Of a DNA stretch of 64,000 bases, positions 1 to 11,467 are shown in pieces. A program made the translations under genes and the position numbers. How positions within the stretch are numbered: position 1 is the first letter of the stretch; every line of letters begins with the position of its first letter. This DNA comes from Corallococcus caeni (GTDB lineage: Bacteria; Myxococcota; Myxococcia; Myxococcales; Myxococcaceae). The notes under the pieces were generated by a model, which made no database searches, was not told the DNA's origin, and was given only the letters and a program-made list of their open reading frames with translations. The stretch spans positions 1,054,001 to 1,118,000 of the forward strand of contig NZ_BTTW01000002.1 of NCBI RefSeq assembly GCF_036245865.1, read 5' to 3'.

Positions 1-1120
1 CCCTGTCGCTCACGTGCCGCGTCTCCACGAACGGCACCGAGTAGCCCTGCGACGCGTACGCCTCGAGCTGCGCCTCCGGCGACGCCGTGCGCAGGTCCCC
101 CTTGAGCCGCGCGAGCGTGCCCACCGGGTTCATCTCCGTCATGCCCCACGCGTGCAGCACGTTCTGCCCGTGGCGCTTGCGGAACCCGTCAATCAGCGCC
201 GGCGGCGCCGCGGAGCCGCCAATCACCATGTGCCGCATGGCGCTCAGGTCCCACTTGCCCGGCTCGCGGTCCAGCTGCGCCAGGATGCCCAGCCAGATGG
301 TGGGCACGCCGCCGGCCACCGTGACCTTCTCGTTCTGCATCAGCTCCAGCAGCGACTGGGGGTCGAGGTGCGGCCCGGGCAGCACCTGCTTCGCGCCCGT
401 GAGCAGCGCGTCGAACGGCAGGCCCCACGCCGCCGCGTGGAACATGGGCACCACCGCCAGCACCGTGTCGGACTCCTTCAGCCCCAGCACCTCCGGCAGG
501 CAGCACACCAGCGTGTGCAGCACGATGGAGCGGTGGCTGAAGAGCACGCCCTTCGGGTTGCCCGTCGTGCCGGACGTGTAGCAGAGCATCGCCGCGCTGT
601 TCTCATCCAGGCGCGGAAAGTCGAACGTGGGCGCCTCCGCCGCGAGCAGCTGCTCGTAGTCCAGCCGCCCCTCGGGCACCGGGCCGTCGTCCGGGATGAC
701 GATGACGTGCTTGATGTGGCCGGCGGCCTTCTCGAACTTCTCCACCAGCGGCAACAGCGAGCGGTCCACCACCACCACCGTGTCCTCCGCGTGGCGCGCG
801 ATGTAGCCCAGGTCGTTGGGGTGCAGCCGCAGGTTGAGCGTGTGCATCACCGCGCCCATCGCCGGCACGCCGAAATACACTTCCAGGTGCTGGTGGTGGT
901 TCCAGCTCAGCGACGCCACGCGGTCCCCGGGCTTCACCCCCAGCCGGGTGAGCGCGTTCGCCAATTGGCAGACACGCTGGTGGAAGTCCCCGTACGTGTA
1001 GCGGTGCAGGGACTTGTCCGGCCTGCGGCTGACGATCTCCTGCGCGGCGTAATAGGAGCGCGCCCGCTCCAGGAAGTGCGTCAGGGTGAGCGGGAAGTCC
1101 ATCATGCGACCGGTGAGCAT
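1..1120 (-). CDS. Long-chain fatty acid--CoA ligase (AMP-binding), 3' end outside window
   Basis: This is an ANL-superfamily acyl-CoA synthetase, which activates a carboxylic (probably fatty) acid with ATP to acyl-AMP and then to acyl-CoA. About 373 residues are visible. They include the P-loop-like signature YTSGTTGNPKGV and further on WGMTEMNPVGT, the acyl-adenylate-binding A5-type motif. The C-terminal swivel domain lies beyond base 1. The start at 1120 (MLTGRMMDF...) is preferred because GAAGG lies about 12 nt upstream. An internal ATG pair at 1105/1102 has no ribosome site. The fatty-acid substrate is inferred from overall resemblance to myxobacterial FadD-like ligases. Confidence 0.9.
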   Translation of the reverse strand, partial: MLTGRMMDFPLTLTHFLERARSYYAAQEIVSRRPDKSLHRYTYGDFHQRVCQLANALTRLGVKPGDRVASLSWNHHQHLEVYFGVPAMGAVMHTLNLRLHPNDLGYIARHAEDTVVVVDRSLLPLVEKFEKAAGHIKHVIVIPDDGPVPEGRLDYEQLLAAEAPTFDFPRLDENSAAMLCYTSGTTGNPKGVLFSHRSIVLHTLVCCLPEVLGLKESDTVLAVVPMFHAAAWGLPFDALLTGAKQVLPGPHLDPQSLLELMQNEKVTVAGGVPTIWLGILAQLDREPGKWDLSAMRHMVIGGSAAPPALIDGFRKRHGQNVLHAWGMTEMNPVGTLARLKGDLRTASPEAQLEAYASQGYSVPFVETRHVSDR

Positions 1121-1224
1121 CGACACCATCCCTTCGGGAGAGGGGGAAGGGCCGGATGCTACCGGATGCGCGGCGCCATGCCCGCCACTCCCCGTGGGAG
1201 CAGGCATGGCGCAACACGTCAATG

Positions 1225-2262
1225 TCAGCCGAAGAAAACCTGCGCGACCTCGAAGAACTCCTTGGGCACGCGCTTGAGCTCCCGGGTGGCCTCCGCCAGG
1301 TTCTCACTGACGATGTCGTTGCCGCGCAGGGCGGCCATCCTGCCGAACTCGCCGCGGGCCACCATGTCGCACGCATGCACGCCGAACCGGGTGGCGAGCA
1401 CCCGGTCGTGCGCCGTGGGGGCGCCGCCGCGCTGGATGTGGCCCAGCACGGAGACGCGCGTCTCGAAGCCGGTGCGCCGCTCAATCTCCGCGGCGACGAT
1501 GTTGCCCACGCCGCCCAGGCGCGGCCGGCCCGCTTCGTCCAGGGCGCCCGTGGTGACCAGTTGCTCGTTCTGCTCCGCGGACAGCTTGATGCGCGTGCCC
1601 TCCGCCACCACGACGATGGAGAAGGTGCGCCCGCCCGCGTTGCGGCGCACCAGGTGCTGCGCGACGGCCTCCAGGTCCGCGGGGATCTCCGGGACGAGGA
1701 TGACGTCCGCGCCGCCGGCGATGCCCGCGTAGGTGGCAATCCAGCCGACGTGCCGGCCCATCACCTCGCAGACGATGACGCGCTTGTGGGACTCCGCGGT
1801 GGAGTGCAGCCGGTCCACCGCCTCCGTGGCGATGGAGACCGCGGTGTCGAAGCCGAAGGTGAAGTCGGTGCCGTTGAGGTCGTTGTCGATGGTCTTCGGC
1901 ACGCCGACGATGCGCAGGCCCTCCTGCGACATGCGCGTGGCGGCGGACAGCGTGCCCTCGCCGCCGATGGCGATGACGGCGTGGATGCCGTTGCGCTCGA
2001 TGGCGCGCTTCACGCGCTCCAGGCCGTTCTCCACCTTGAACGGGTTGACGCGCGAGGTCCCCAGGATGGTGCCACCCCGGTGGAGGATGCCGGAGGTGGT
2101 CTCCCGCGTGAGGCGGAAGTGGTTGTCGTCCAGCAGGCCCTTCCATCCATCCCGCAGGCCCATCATCTCGAAGCCGTGCTCGCTGGCACGGCGGACGATG
2201 GCTCGGATGACCGCATTGAGGCCGGGGCAATCACCCCCGCCGGTGAGCACGGCGACTTTCAT
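1225..2262 (-). CDS. pfkA: 6-phosphofructokinase
   Basis: This 345-residue enzyme phosphorylates fructose 6-phosphate in glycolysis. Visible family motifs are the N-terminal GGGDCPGLNAVIR (8-20), GGEGT (100-104), PKTIDND (122-128, catalytic Asp), MGRHVGW (168-174) and GHIQRGG (274-280). The Gly at the GGEG position is the residue associated with ATP use (PPi enzymes carry Asp there). The Lys in PKTIDND is the PPi-type residue. This mixed pattern is known from ATP-dependent actinobacterial and myxobacterial PFKs, so ATP is the likelier donor. The start at 2262 (MKVAVLTGG) is set by the universal N-terminus. Confidence 0.95.
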   Translation of the reverse strand: MKVAVLTGGGDCPGLNAVIRAIVRRASEHGFEMMGLRDGWKGLLDDNHFRLTRETTSGILHRGGTILGTSRVNPFKVENGLERVKRAIERNGIHAVIAIGGEGTLSAATRMSQEGLRIVGVPKTIDNDLNGTDFTFGFDTAVSIATEAVDRLHSTAESHKRVIVCEVMGRHVGWIATYAGIAGGADVILVPEIPADLEAVAQHLVRRNAGGRTFSIVVVAEGTRIKLSAEQNEQLVTTGALDEAGRPRLGGVGNIVAAEIERRTGFETRVSVLGHIQRGGAPTAHDRVLATRFGVHACDMVARGEFGRMAALRGNDIVSENLAEATRELKRVPKEFFEVAQVFFG

Positions 2263-2482
2263 GTGGCAGGTTCTAGCGCGACCCGGCCTCCGCGCGTGAG
2301 GACGGATTGCACGGGGCGCCCGTGGGCAACGCTTCCCGGTTCCCCGGGCGTGCGGGGGACCTGGCCTTGTTAATCGCCAGCGGAGTTCCTCTGTCATTCC
2401 CGGAGGCGTGGGGCCTTGCCGCGCGGCGCCACGCACCGGGCGGCTGGGGGGCCAGGGGAGGACGGCGTATGCTGGCCGGCTC

Positions 2483-3256
2483 ATGAACCCAAGGGTGTTC
2501 CAGACGGAGCAGGAGGCGGCCAGCGCCTGCGCGGCGCGCATCGCCGAGGCGGTGCGGCACACGCCGGAGCTGGTGCTGGGGCTCGTCACGGGGCGCTCGC
2601 CGCTCAACGTGTACCGGAACCTGGTGGACCTGGCGGCCCGGGGGGCGCTGGACCTGTCGCGGGCCACGACGTTCAACGTGGACGAGTTCCTGGGCCTGCC
2701 GCCGGAGGACGCGGGCAGCTTCCGCGCGTACATGGACCGGCACCTGTTCCGGCATGTGAATCTGTCAACGGAGCGGATCCACTTCCTCGACGGGTGCGCG
2801 CCGGACGCGGAGGCGGAGTGCGCGCGCTATGACGCGGCGCTCGCGGCGGCCGGGGGGCTGGACCTGCTGCTGCTGGGCGTGGGGCCCAACGGGCACATCG
2901 CGTTCAACGAACCCGGCGAGGTGCTGACGGCGAGGAGCCACCGCGCGCGCCTGTCGCGGGAGACGCGGCTGTCGCACGTGATGGCCTTCGGGGATGATCC
3001 GTCCAAGGTGCCCATGGCGGCGCTGACGCTGGGCATGGCGGCGGTGCTCCAGGCGCGCAAGGTGGTGGTGCTGGCGTTCGGCGTGAACAAGGCCGCGGCG
3101 GTGACGGCGATGGTGCACGGGCCGCTCACGCCCCGGTGGCCCGCGTCGTTCCTCCAGCTCCACCGCGACGTGGAGCTGTGGCTGGACGCCGGCGCGGCCA
3201 GCGGCCTGCACGGGCAAGGGATGCAGGACGCCCGGCCCCGCGACGGCGGCGCCTGA
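2483..3256 (+). CDS. nagB: Glucosamine-6-phosphate deaminase
   Basis: This 257-residue protein converts glucosamine 6-phosphate to fructose 6-phosphate plus ammonia. It feeds amino sugars from chitin or peptidoglycan into glycolysis next to the divergently placed phosphofructokinase. Visible active-site motifs are TGRSPL (36-41, phosphate loop), FNVDEFLGL with Asp67, and GVGPNGHIAFNEPG with His138 and Glu143, matching the Asp/His/Glu set of the NagB family. No C-terminal allosteric extension like that of the E. coli enzyme is evident. The ATG at 2483 is chosen because the fold begins immediately after it. Confidence 0.9.
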   Translation: MNPRVFQTEQEAASACAARIAEAVRHTPELVLGLVTGRSPLNVYRNLVDLAARGALDLSRATTFNVDEFLGLPPEDAGSFRAYMDRHLFRHVNLSTERIHFLDGCAPDAEAECARYDAALAAAGGLDLLLLGVGPNGHIAFNEPGEVLTARSHRARLSRETRLSHVMAFGDDPSKVPMAALTLGMAAVLQARKVVVLAFGVNKAAAVTAMVHGPLTPRWPASFLQLHRDVELWLDAGAASGLHGQGMQDARPRDGGA

Positions 3257-3263
3257 CGGCGGC

Positions 3264-4097
3264 TCAGCGCGACGCGGCGGGCTTGCGCGCGGAGGCGAGC
3301 ACGGGCTTCTTCCCCGGCGCGGCGACCTTGGGAGCCACGGGAGGCTTCACGTTCAGGGCGGGCGCGGGGGCCTTGCGCGCGACGGGGGCCTTCGCGGCGG
3401 TCGCCTTCGCCGGAGCCTCGGAGGCGGCCGGGCGCTTCGCCAGGACCGGCGCCTTCACCGGGGCCTCGGAGGCGGCCGGGCGCTTCGCCAGGACCGGCGC
3501 CTTCGGCCGGGTGTGCTCATAGGCCGCGAGCACCTTGGCCACGTAGAACTCCGTCTCCCCGTTGTGTGGCACGTGTCCGTTCACCGACCCCGGGCCCGCG
3601 TTGTACGCGGCCACCGCCAGCCGCACGTCGCGGAACCTGCGCAGCTGCTCGGCCAGGTAGCGCCCGCTCGCGTCGACGGACGGCGCCGGGTCGAAGGGGT
3701 CCTCCACCCGCATCTGCGCCGCCGTGTCCGGCATCAGCTGCCCGGGCCCCATGGCCCCCGCGGGAGAGATGCGGTGCACCCGCGTCTCCGACTCCACCTG
3801 GATGAGCGCCCTCAGGAGCCCCGGCGGAATCCCGTGGCGGCGCTCCGCGTCCGCGATGAGCGGCTCCAGCGGCGGGTGGTCATCCAGCACGCACGCGGGC
3901 CGGTGCGCCACGTAGGCCCCCAGGGCGCGCGCCTTCGTCTGGAGGAAGGAGAGGGACAGCGGCGACACCTGCGTCCCGCCCAGCCAGGCCACGCCCACGT
4001 TGAGCAGCACCACGGGCACCAGCGCGCACGGCACCAGCCACGCCCATCCCGGAATCTCGATGCCGCCCACGGCCCGCTTGCGTCCCACCCTCCCCAC
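3264..4097 (-). CDS. Membrane-anchored lytic transglycosylase (SLT domain)
   Basis: This 277-residue enzyme is predicted to cleave peptidoglycan glycan strands in the periplasm. A membrane anchor at about residues 18-40 is followed by an SLT/lysozyme-like domain (about 80-195). The catalytic Glu102 lies in QVES, with GPGQLMPDTA (118-127) and AAYNAGPG (163-170), all hallmarks of Slt70-type enzymes. The last 80 residues are an Ala/Lys/Pro-rich tail that twice repeats KAPVLAKRPAASEAP. The tail is probably a flexible, basic wall- or DNA-contacting extension with no recognised fold. It is convergent with nagB, with 7 bp between the stop codons. Confidence 0.88.
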   Translation of the reverse strand: MGRVGRKRAVGGIEIPGWAWLVPCALVPVVLLNVGVAWLGGTQVSPLSLSFLQTKARALGAYVAHRPACVLDDHPPLEPLIADAERRHGIPPGLLRALIQVESETRVHRISPAGAMGPGQLMPDTAAQMRVEDPFDPAPSVDASGRYLAEQLRRFRDVRLAVAAYNAGPGSVNGHVPHNGETEFYVAKVLAAYEHTRPKAPVLAKRPAASEAPVKAPVLAKRPAASEAPAKATAAKAPVARKAPAPALNVKPPVAPKVAAPGKKPVLASARKPAASR

Positions 4098-4198
4098 TTA
4101 AGGGCCCCGCGCGTCCCCGTCCAACTTCCGGCCCGCGCCAGTGGACACCGGGCCCGGCCGCCCCGGCGCGCGTGGCCGGGGCGGGGGCTCCTGCGCGC

Positions 4199-4750
4199 CT
4201 AGAACAGCAGGCCGAAGTAGTTGGCGCTCGCCTTGGCGCCGACGCAGACCTCGACGTCCGCGGTCCACGACTGCGTGGGGGGCGACCCCGTGGCCTGGAA
4301 GAGGAACTCCAGCTGCTCCTGCTTCGCCAGGTCCAGCACGTCCACCGGGCCGCTGCTGGTGAGCTGGAGCGTGTTGGTGGCGCCGGTGGTGCCCGTGCGC
4401 CGGAACTCGCCCAGCAGCACGTACTCCGCGGAGCCCGGCTTGCGCACGGAGAGGCTCGCGCGCTCGATGCCGCTGATGTCCGTGCTGGCGGTGGCGTCGA
4501 AGAGCTTCAGCCGCAGCTCCGTCTCCACGTCGGCGTCCTCGGGCAGCGCGCTGGCGAAGTCGCCCAGCGGAATCTCGAAGGACTGCTCCACGGAGCCGCT
4601 GATGGGCGGGGCGGCGGGGAAGGACAGGTCGTTCTCGGTCTTGCAGATGCGCTCGGCCTCCACCTCGAGGGTGAAGAGCGAATCACAGCCCGTGCCCAGC
4701 AGGGTCACGGCGCTGGCGAGCAGGAGGGTGCGGAAGGATGGCGTTCGCAT
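4199..4750 (-). CDS. Secreted lipoprotein of unknown function
   Basis: This 183-residue protein has a signal peptide ending in a lipobox (LGTGC, lipidated Cys22), so it should sit in the membrane facing the periplasm or outer surface. The remainder alternates short hydrophobic and polar segments like a beta-sandwich. It contains two later cysteines (in ERICKTE and EVCVG) that could form a disulfide. It lies 18 bp downstream of the outer-membrane protein gene at 4769-5392 on the same strand and is probably co-transcribed with it. I do not recognise the family. Confidence 0.75.
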   Translation of the reverse strand: MRTPSFRTLLLASAVTLLGTGCDSLFTLEVEAERICKTENDLSFPAAPPISGSVEQSFEIPLGDFASALPEDADVETELRLKLFDATASTDISGIERASLSVRKPGSAEYVLLGEFRRTGTTGATNTLQLTSSGPVDVLDLAKQEQLEFLFQATGSPPTQSWTADVEVCVGAKASANYFGLLF

Positions 4751-4768
4751 GGTGGGAGGTCTCCTGGC

Positions 4769-5392
4769 TCAGAAGAAGTAGACGATGAAGCCCAGCTTCA
4801 CCGACGGGATGGTGGCGCGCACGTGCAGCGGCCCGGACGTGACGCTGTCGTCGTTCGCCGCGTCCTGGATGAGCGGCGTGGGGTCCGGCACGGTGAGCGC
4901 CACGTAGCTCAGGCCCACGTTGAGGAAGAAGTTGAAGCGGCTCTTCGTGCCCACCTCCAGGCCCAGGCTGCCCGTCACGTAGTTGTACGTGACGTCGCGG
5001 ATGGCCTGCGACGTGGCGCTCGGCTCACGGCCCAGCCAGTCCAGCACCTCGCTGTACTCCGAACCGAAGTAGTGCCCGACCTCCGCGTTGATGGACGGCG
5101 CGATGAAGGTGTCCATCGGAAGGATGCTCACCCCGCCGCGCACGCCGATGCTGAGCGTGTTGGTGGTGGGGCCCGCCTGCAGCCGCAGCCAGTTCGTGGG
5201 GCGCACCACCGCGGACAGGCCGATGCCGTGCGGGGCGCCCGCGTCCAGCAGCAGGCCCACCCTGCGGGGCGAGTCGTCGTCCTGTGCCAGCGCGGGCGTG
5301 GCGGTGCCCAACACCGCCAGGCACCCCAGGGCGATGCCGGAGGAGAGAAGGGAAGGGTGTCGTCGTCTCAAGGAAGAGGAGTCCATCGTCAT
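4769..5392 (-). CDS. Outer-membrane beta-barrel protein, hypothetical
   Basis: This 207-residue protein has a long n-region and an AxA signal-peptidase site (PALA|Q, about residue 36). Amphipathic beta strands follow, and the chain ends in VYFF, an aromatic terminus as expected for a BAM-inserted barrel. Two starts are possible, ATG 5392 and ATG 5386 (MTMDSS...); GGA 9 nt upstream slightly favours 5392. It heads a two-gene unit with the lipoprotein at 4199-4750. Function is unknown. Confidence 0.75.
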   Translation of the reverse strand: MTMDSSSLRRRHPSLLSSGIALGCLAVLGTATPALAQDDDSPRRVGLLLDAGAPHGIGLSAVVRPTNWLRLQAGPTTNTLSIGVRGGVSILPMDTFIAPSINAEVGHYFGSEYSEVLDWLGREPSATSQAIRDVTYNYVTGSLGLEVGTKSRFNFFLNVGLSYVALTVPDPTPLIQDAANDDSVTSGPLHVRATIPSVKLGFIVYFF

Positions 5393-5696
5393 GACGAAAG
5401 TTCCACGGTGAATGCCGGCCCAGCGGCCATTCTTCGCGGAAGGCGAGCGGGAAATGAAGCGGGACGCGTGAATCCCGTACGGGCTTTCCGGGATGGCAGG
5501 ACACGCGGTGGGTGGACTGCCCGGTTCCCGACACGCGGAGTCGTCCGAAGAGACCCGGAAATGCGTGCAATGCCTGTCAAATCACCGACGTCCTGTTCAA
5601 TCCCACGGGTGATGTCCAGACATGCCGCGCGATGCGAGCGTATGATGAAAGGACACGGTGGCGTGACGTTCAGGGCCGGGAACCGGGGGGCCAAGG
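5393..5696. other. Divergent intergenic region, 304 bp
   Basis: No gene is visible here. It separates the outer-membrane protein (minus) from the Pvc16-like cluster (plus) and should hold promoters for both. Base composition is somewhat lower in GC than the neighbouring genes. A candidate plus-strand promoter is listed separately. Confidence 0.6.
5617..5646 (+). promoter_or_regulatory. Candidate sigma-70-type promoter for the Pvc16-like cluster
   Basis: CAGACA (5617-5622) and TATGAT (5641-5646) are separated by 18 bp. The -10 differs from TATAAT at one base, and the -35 shares the GACA end of TTGACA. A start near 5653 would give a leader of about 44 nt before ATG 5697, which has AAGG just upstream. 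Confidence 0.4.
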
Positions 5697-6374
5697 ATGA
5701 TCGACGAAGTCGATCTGCGCATGAAGGCGTGGGTGGGACGCATTGCCACGGAAGCGCCTGTCTATCTGGGCGTGCCCGACCGTGAGTCCCTGGACCGGGG
5801 TGTCTGTCTTTACCTCCTGGAGCTGGGGCCGGCGCCCCTGACGCGGGCGGGGAAGCGGGGCGGCCTGCAGTTCACCGTCTGTTATCTGGTGACGGTGGGC
5901 GCGGAGACGCCCGAGCGCGCGCACCGGCTGCTGGGCGACCTGGTCTTCGCGGCCATGAGCGACAAGGAGCTGGAGGTGGACCTGAGCCCGGTGCCGGCGG
6001 CGCTGTGGGCGGGCCTGCGCTCCGTGCCGCGTCCCGCCTTCCGCCTGCGGGTGCAGGTGCGCAAGGAGCGACCCCTGGCGGAGGTGCGATGTCTGTCATT
6101 GGTGGACGGGGCGTCCACGCCGGCCCCCCTGCTGGGTCGGGTGGTGGGGCCCGGTGACGTGCCCATCCGCGGCGCGTGGGTGGCGCTGCCGGAGCTGCAG
6201 CTGAGCACGCGCACGGACGCGCAGGGACAGTTCCACTTCCCCCGCCTGCCGCCGGTGGAGTCGCTGGGCCGGCTGGAGGTGCGCGCGGAGGGCGAGATGC
6301 TGGCGGTGGAGTCGGAGGTGCTCGCCACGGGGACTGCGCCGTTGATCATCCGGATGCTGGTGAAGGAGGAGTGA
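5697..6374 (+). CDS. Pvc16-like (DUF4255) protein with carboxypeptidase-regulatory-like domain
   Basis: This is a 225-residue protein. Residues 1 to about 130 follow the Pvc16/DUF4255 pattern: an LYLLELG strand, the FTVCYLVTVG strand, a RAHRLLGDLVFAAM helix and a final FRLRVQVRKERP strand. That domain occurs in contractile injection systems related to phage tails. Residues 140-225 form a transthyretin-like CarboxypepD_reg domain (LLGRVVGPGDVPIRGAWV, then TRTDAQGQFHFPRLPP), often used in surface adhesion. No other tail, sheath or baseplate gene lies nearby. It starts a three-gene plus-strand run, with the next gene 2 bp away. The DUF4255 call is from pattern memory. Confidence 0.6.
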   Translation: MIDEVDLRMKAWVGRIATEAPVYLGVPDRESLDRGVCLYLLELGPAPLTRAGKRGGLQFTVCYLVTVGAETPERAHRLLGDLVFAAMSDKELEVDLSPVPAALWAGLRSVPRPAFRLRVQVRKERPLAEVRCLSLVDGASTPAPLLGRVVGPGDVPIRGAWVALPELQLSTRTDAQGQFHFPRLPPVESLGRLEVRAEGEMLAVESEVLATGTAPLIIRMLVKEE

Positions 6375-6376
6375 CG

Positions 6377-7105
6377 ATGGCCGCGGGACCGCCAGCCGAG
6401 GCCGTGGGGACGCTGCCCCGCGCGCGGCGGCACCTGGCATGGGTGCTGGTCCTGGCGCGGTGGTTGAAGGCCTGGGCGGAGCGGGTGCTGGCGGAGCACG
6501 CCGCCGCGCTGGCGAAGGCGGCGGCGGGGCTGGGAGGCGCGCGGGTGCGCTCGCTGCCCCTGCGCGAGCCGGCGGTGGCGCTGCCGGCGCCCGTGCCGCT
6601 GTGGCCTCCCCGGATGGAGCCGCTGCCTCCAGGGCTCCTGGATGCGGCGTCCCCGGTGACGTACCCGGAAGCGCCCACGCCGCGCCTGAACTCGCTGCGG
6701 TGCATCCCGATGGAGGCGGGGGACGCGCCGGAGGAGGTGGAGCGCGAGGACGTGCCCCTGGGCGTGGCGCCCCGGGTGCCCTTCGGGTTCGACCCGGATG
6801 ATCTGCTGCCCGCGGAGCCCGTGGCGGTGGTGGCGCCTTCGCCCGCGCTGCTGCTCCAGGCCGCCGCGCTGGAGGAGACGCCGGAGCTCCCGCCCGCCGC
6901 GCCGCTGTCCTCGCGGGCGGTGGGCTCGTTTCCCCGGGACCCCGCGAGGGACCTCATCCTGCTGCTGAAGGAGTCGCTGGGAACGCCGGCCCCGCCGTCC
7001 GTGCCCTGGTCCGAGGCGGCGCCCTCCGCGCCGGGCGAACCCGCCGACGCGGCGGAGATGCTGCGCCAGTGTGAGCGCCTGGAGCTGGAGCCCCCGGTCG
7101 AGTAG
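6377..7105 (+). CDS. Hypothetical protein, Pro/Ala/Glu-rich
   Basis: This 242-residue protein begins 2 bp after the Pvc16-like gene, whose final codons (GAAGGAGGAG) supply its ribosome site. An N-terminal basic helical stretch (RARRHLAWVLVLARWLKAWAERV segment, about 15-40) is followed by a low-complexity, proline-rich acidic region with no clear fold. A segment about 25 residues long near 185-210 (DPARDLILLLKESL) looks helical and conserved-like. It is probably a linker or adaptor working with its neighbours. The family is not recognised. Confidence 0.65.
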   Translation: MAAGPPAEAVGTLPRARRHLAWVLVLARWLKAWAERVLAEHAAALAKAAAGLGGARVRSLPLREPAVALPAPVPLWPPRMEPLPPGLLDAASPVTYPEAPTPRLNSLRCIPMEAGDAPEEVEREDVPLGVAPRVPFGFDPDDLLPAEPVAVVAPSPALLLQAAALEETPELPPAAPLSSRAVGSFPRDPARDLILLLKESLGTPAPPSVPWSEAAPSAPGEPADAAEMLRQCERLELEPPVE

Positions 7106-7138
7106 CCCCGGTCCGCTGCCGCTATGATGCGCGGCGCG

Positions 7139-8440
7139 ATGTCCGAGCGGTCACGTCCCAGCGCCAGCGTTCCGGGCCTCACCGTGGCCGACGTCGAGCG
7201 TCAGCTGGAGGGCCGCGCGGAGGTCCTCGCGGCGGCGCGGCGTCCGCACGCGGAGCTGGAGAAGGTGCTGTCCGGCCGGCGATGGCGGCGCGCGCTGACG
7301 CGGCGTCCGGAGCTGGTGCCCGCGCTCGTGGCCGAGGCGCGGGCGGTGGAGGAGGCGCTGGAGCGCGTCCACCGCCGCGCGGCGCTGGAGTCCTGGCCGG
7401 ACGCCACGCCCGTCCTGCGCGAGGCCCGGGCGCTGTCGGCGCGGCGGGAGCGGCTGACGCGGCTGGCCCGGCGCAGGCTGGACGTGCTGACGGTGGCGCC
7501 GGAGGACGTGTCGCTGGAGGAGGCGCTGACGCGGCTGGATGCGCTGGTGCGCCAGCCCGCGCGCTGGGCGCTGAAGCCGGGCGAGGTGCTCGTCTTCGAG
7601 GATGACACCTGGCGAAGCTCGGGCCCGAGCCTCGTGCCCATGTCCCTGCGGCTGGAAGTGTCACCGCGCCTGGTGCTCGCCTGGGGCGCGCTGGCCGCGC
7701 TGGGCTTCCTGCTGTTGCTCGTCCTCCCCAGGTCGATGGATGTCCCGGTGGTGGCCGGCCTGGTGGCGGCCACCCTGGGTCTCCTGGCATCACAGTCCCT
7801 GCGCGCGGGCAGGCTGAGGCTCACCAGTGAGCGGCTCATCTGGGCGCCGGTGCTCGGTGAGCCGCAGGAGGTGCGGCTGGGCACCATCCCCCCTGACGGC
7901 TTCCGGCTGGAACAGGGCGTGGACCTCGAGGTGGAAGGAGACCGGCGGCTCCATGCGCGCTCCGTGCGCGGAGCCTCGGCGGTCGCTTTGCTCGTGGAAT
8001 TGCACCGGCAGCCCCCGCTGCGCGGCGCGGCCCGGGCGGGGGTGCGCCTGGACAGCGTGGCGGTGTTTCCCGCGAAGCTCGGCAGGCGCCAGGGGTTCTG
8101 CGTGCTGGGCCCCCAGGGCCTCTCCTTCATCCCGGAGGGAAAGGGCCCCCAGGCCTTGAGCGCCGTCACCGGCCGGCCTTCGCCGCTGCGCGACTTCGAG
8201 TCCGACCAGGTGCTGGACGCGCTGCGCTGGCTGCCGGAGGCGGAGTTCGACGCCTGCGTGATGCGCATGGTGGAGGCCACCGGCGGCGCGGCCTGGGCCC
8301 GCGCGGACGCGCGCTACGTCCCGGGCGCCCCGGTGTGGCGGAGGATCGTCATCGAGCACGGGCGCCTGACGCTGACCGGCCGCGTGCAGTGGGACCAGCA
8401 GGACGCCACCGAACGGCTCCTGCGGGACTGGCCCCGGTAG
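7139..8440 (+). CDS. Hypothetical membrane protein with coiled-coil N-terminus
   Basis: This protein has about 433 residues from ATG 7139. In-frame ATGs at 7124 and 7127 are possible but overlap a TATGAT box that may be the promoter's -10. Residues 1 to about 150 are strongly helical and rich in Arg/Glu/Ala, like a coiled coil. A hydrophobic hairpin (LVLAWGALAALGFLLLLVL, then VPVVAGLVAATLGLLA) gives two membrane spans near 175-220. The C-terminal half contains PH/GRAM-like beta-rich sequence (RLRLTSERLIWAPVLGE, GFCVLGPQGLSFIPEG). It is the third gene of the Pvc16-like cluster. Function is unknown. Confidence 0.7.
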   Translation: MSERSRPSASVPGLTVADVERQLEGRAEVLAAARRPHAELEKVLSGRRWRRALTRRPELVPALVAEARAVEEALERVHRRAALESWPDATPVLREARALSARRERLTRLARRRLDVLTVAPEDVSLEEALTRLDALVRQPARWALKPGEVLVFEDDTWRSSGPSLVPMSLRLEVSPRLVLAWGALAALGFLLLLVLPRSMDVPVVAGLVAATLGLLASQSLRAGRLRLTSERLIWAPVLGEPQEVRLGTIPPDGFRLEQGVDLEVEGDRRLHARSVRGASAVALLVELHRQPPLRGAARAGVRLDSVAVFPAKLGRRQGFCVLGPQGLSFIPEGKGPQALSAVTGRPSPLRDFESDQVLDALRWLPEAEFDACVMRMVEATGGAAWARADARYVPGAPVWRRIVIEHGRLTLTGRVQWDQQDATERLLRDWPR

Positions 8441-8595
8441 CGCCGGTCCGACCAGGGAACGCCCTTCGCTGCGTACTGAGAAAGGGTCGTTGCGCCGCGC
8501 AACGACTCCGCCCGGTCCGGTTTCATCCGTTCCCCCATGTCGGACGCCACCTCTACTGTGAAGCCGGGGTCCCCACCCCTTCCCCGAGAGACATC

Positions 8596-11400
<2,805 letters not shown>

Positions 11401-11437
11401 CGGCGGCTGTCGCGGTCAGCGGCTGAAGAACCCTGGC

Positions 11438-11467
11438 GGCCCGGGCCCCCCTGCCCGGGCCGTTTTT
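11438..11467 (+). terminator. Rho-independent terminator after the propeller-cytochrome gene
   Basis: A perfect 9-bp stem, GGCCCGGGC (11438-11446) with GCCCGGGCC (11453-11461), has a six-base loop. It is followed by G and five T residues, the textbook form. It lies 38 bp after the stop codon at 11400. Confidence 0.9.

Noticed and set aside
14-1732. Long plus-strand open frame rich in Arg/His/Val opposite the acyl-CoA ligase
   Set aside because: It is the antisense shadow of a GC-rich gene; its composition is typical of such shadows and the minus strand encodes recognised enzymes. The same applies to the other very long Arg/His/Gly-rich frames in the window.
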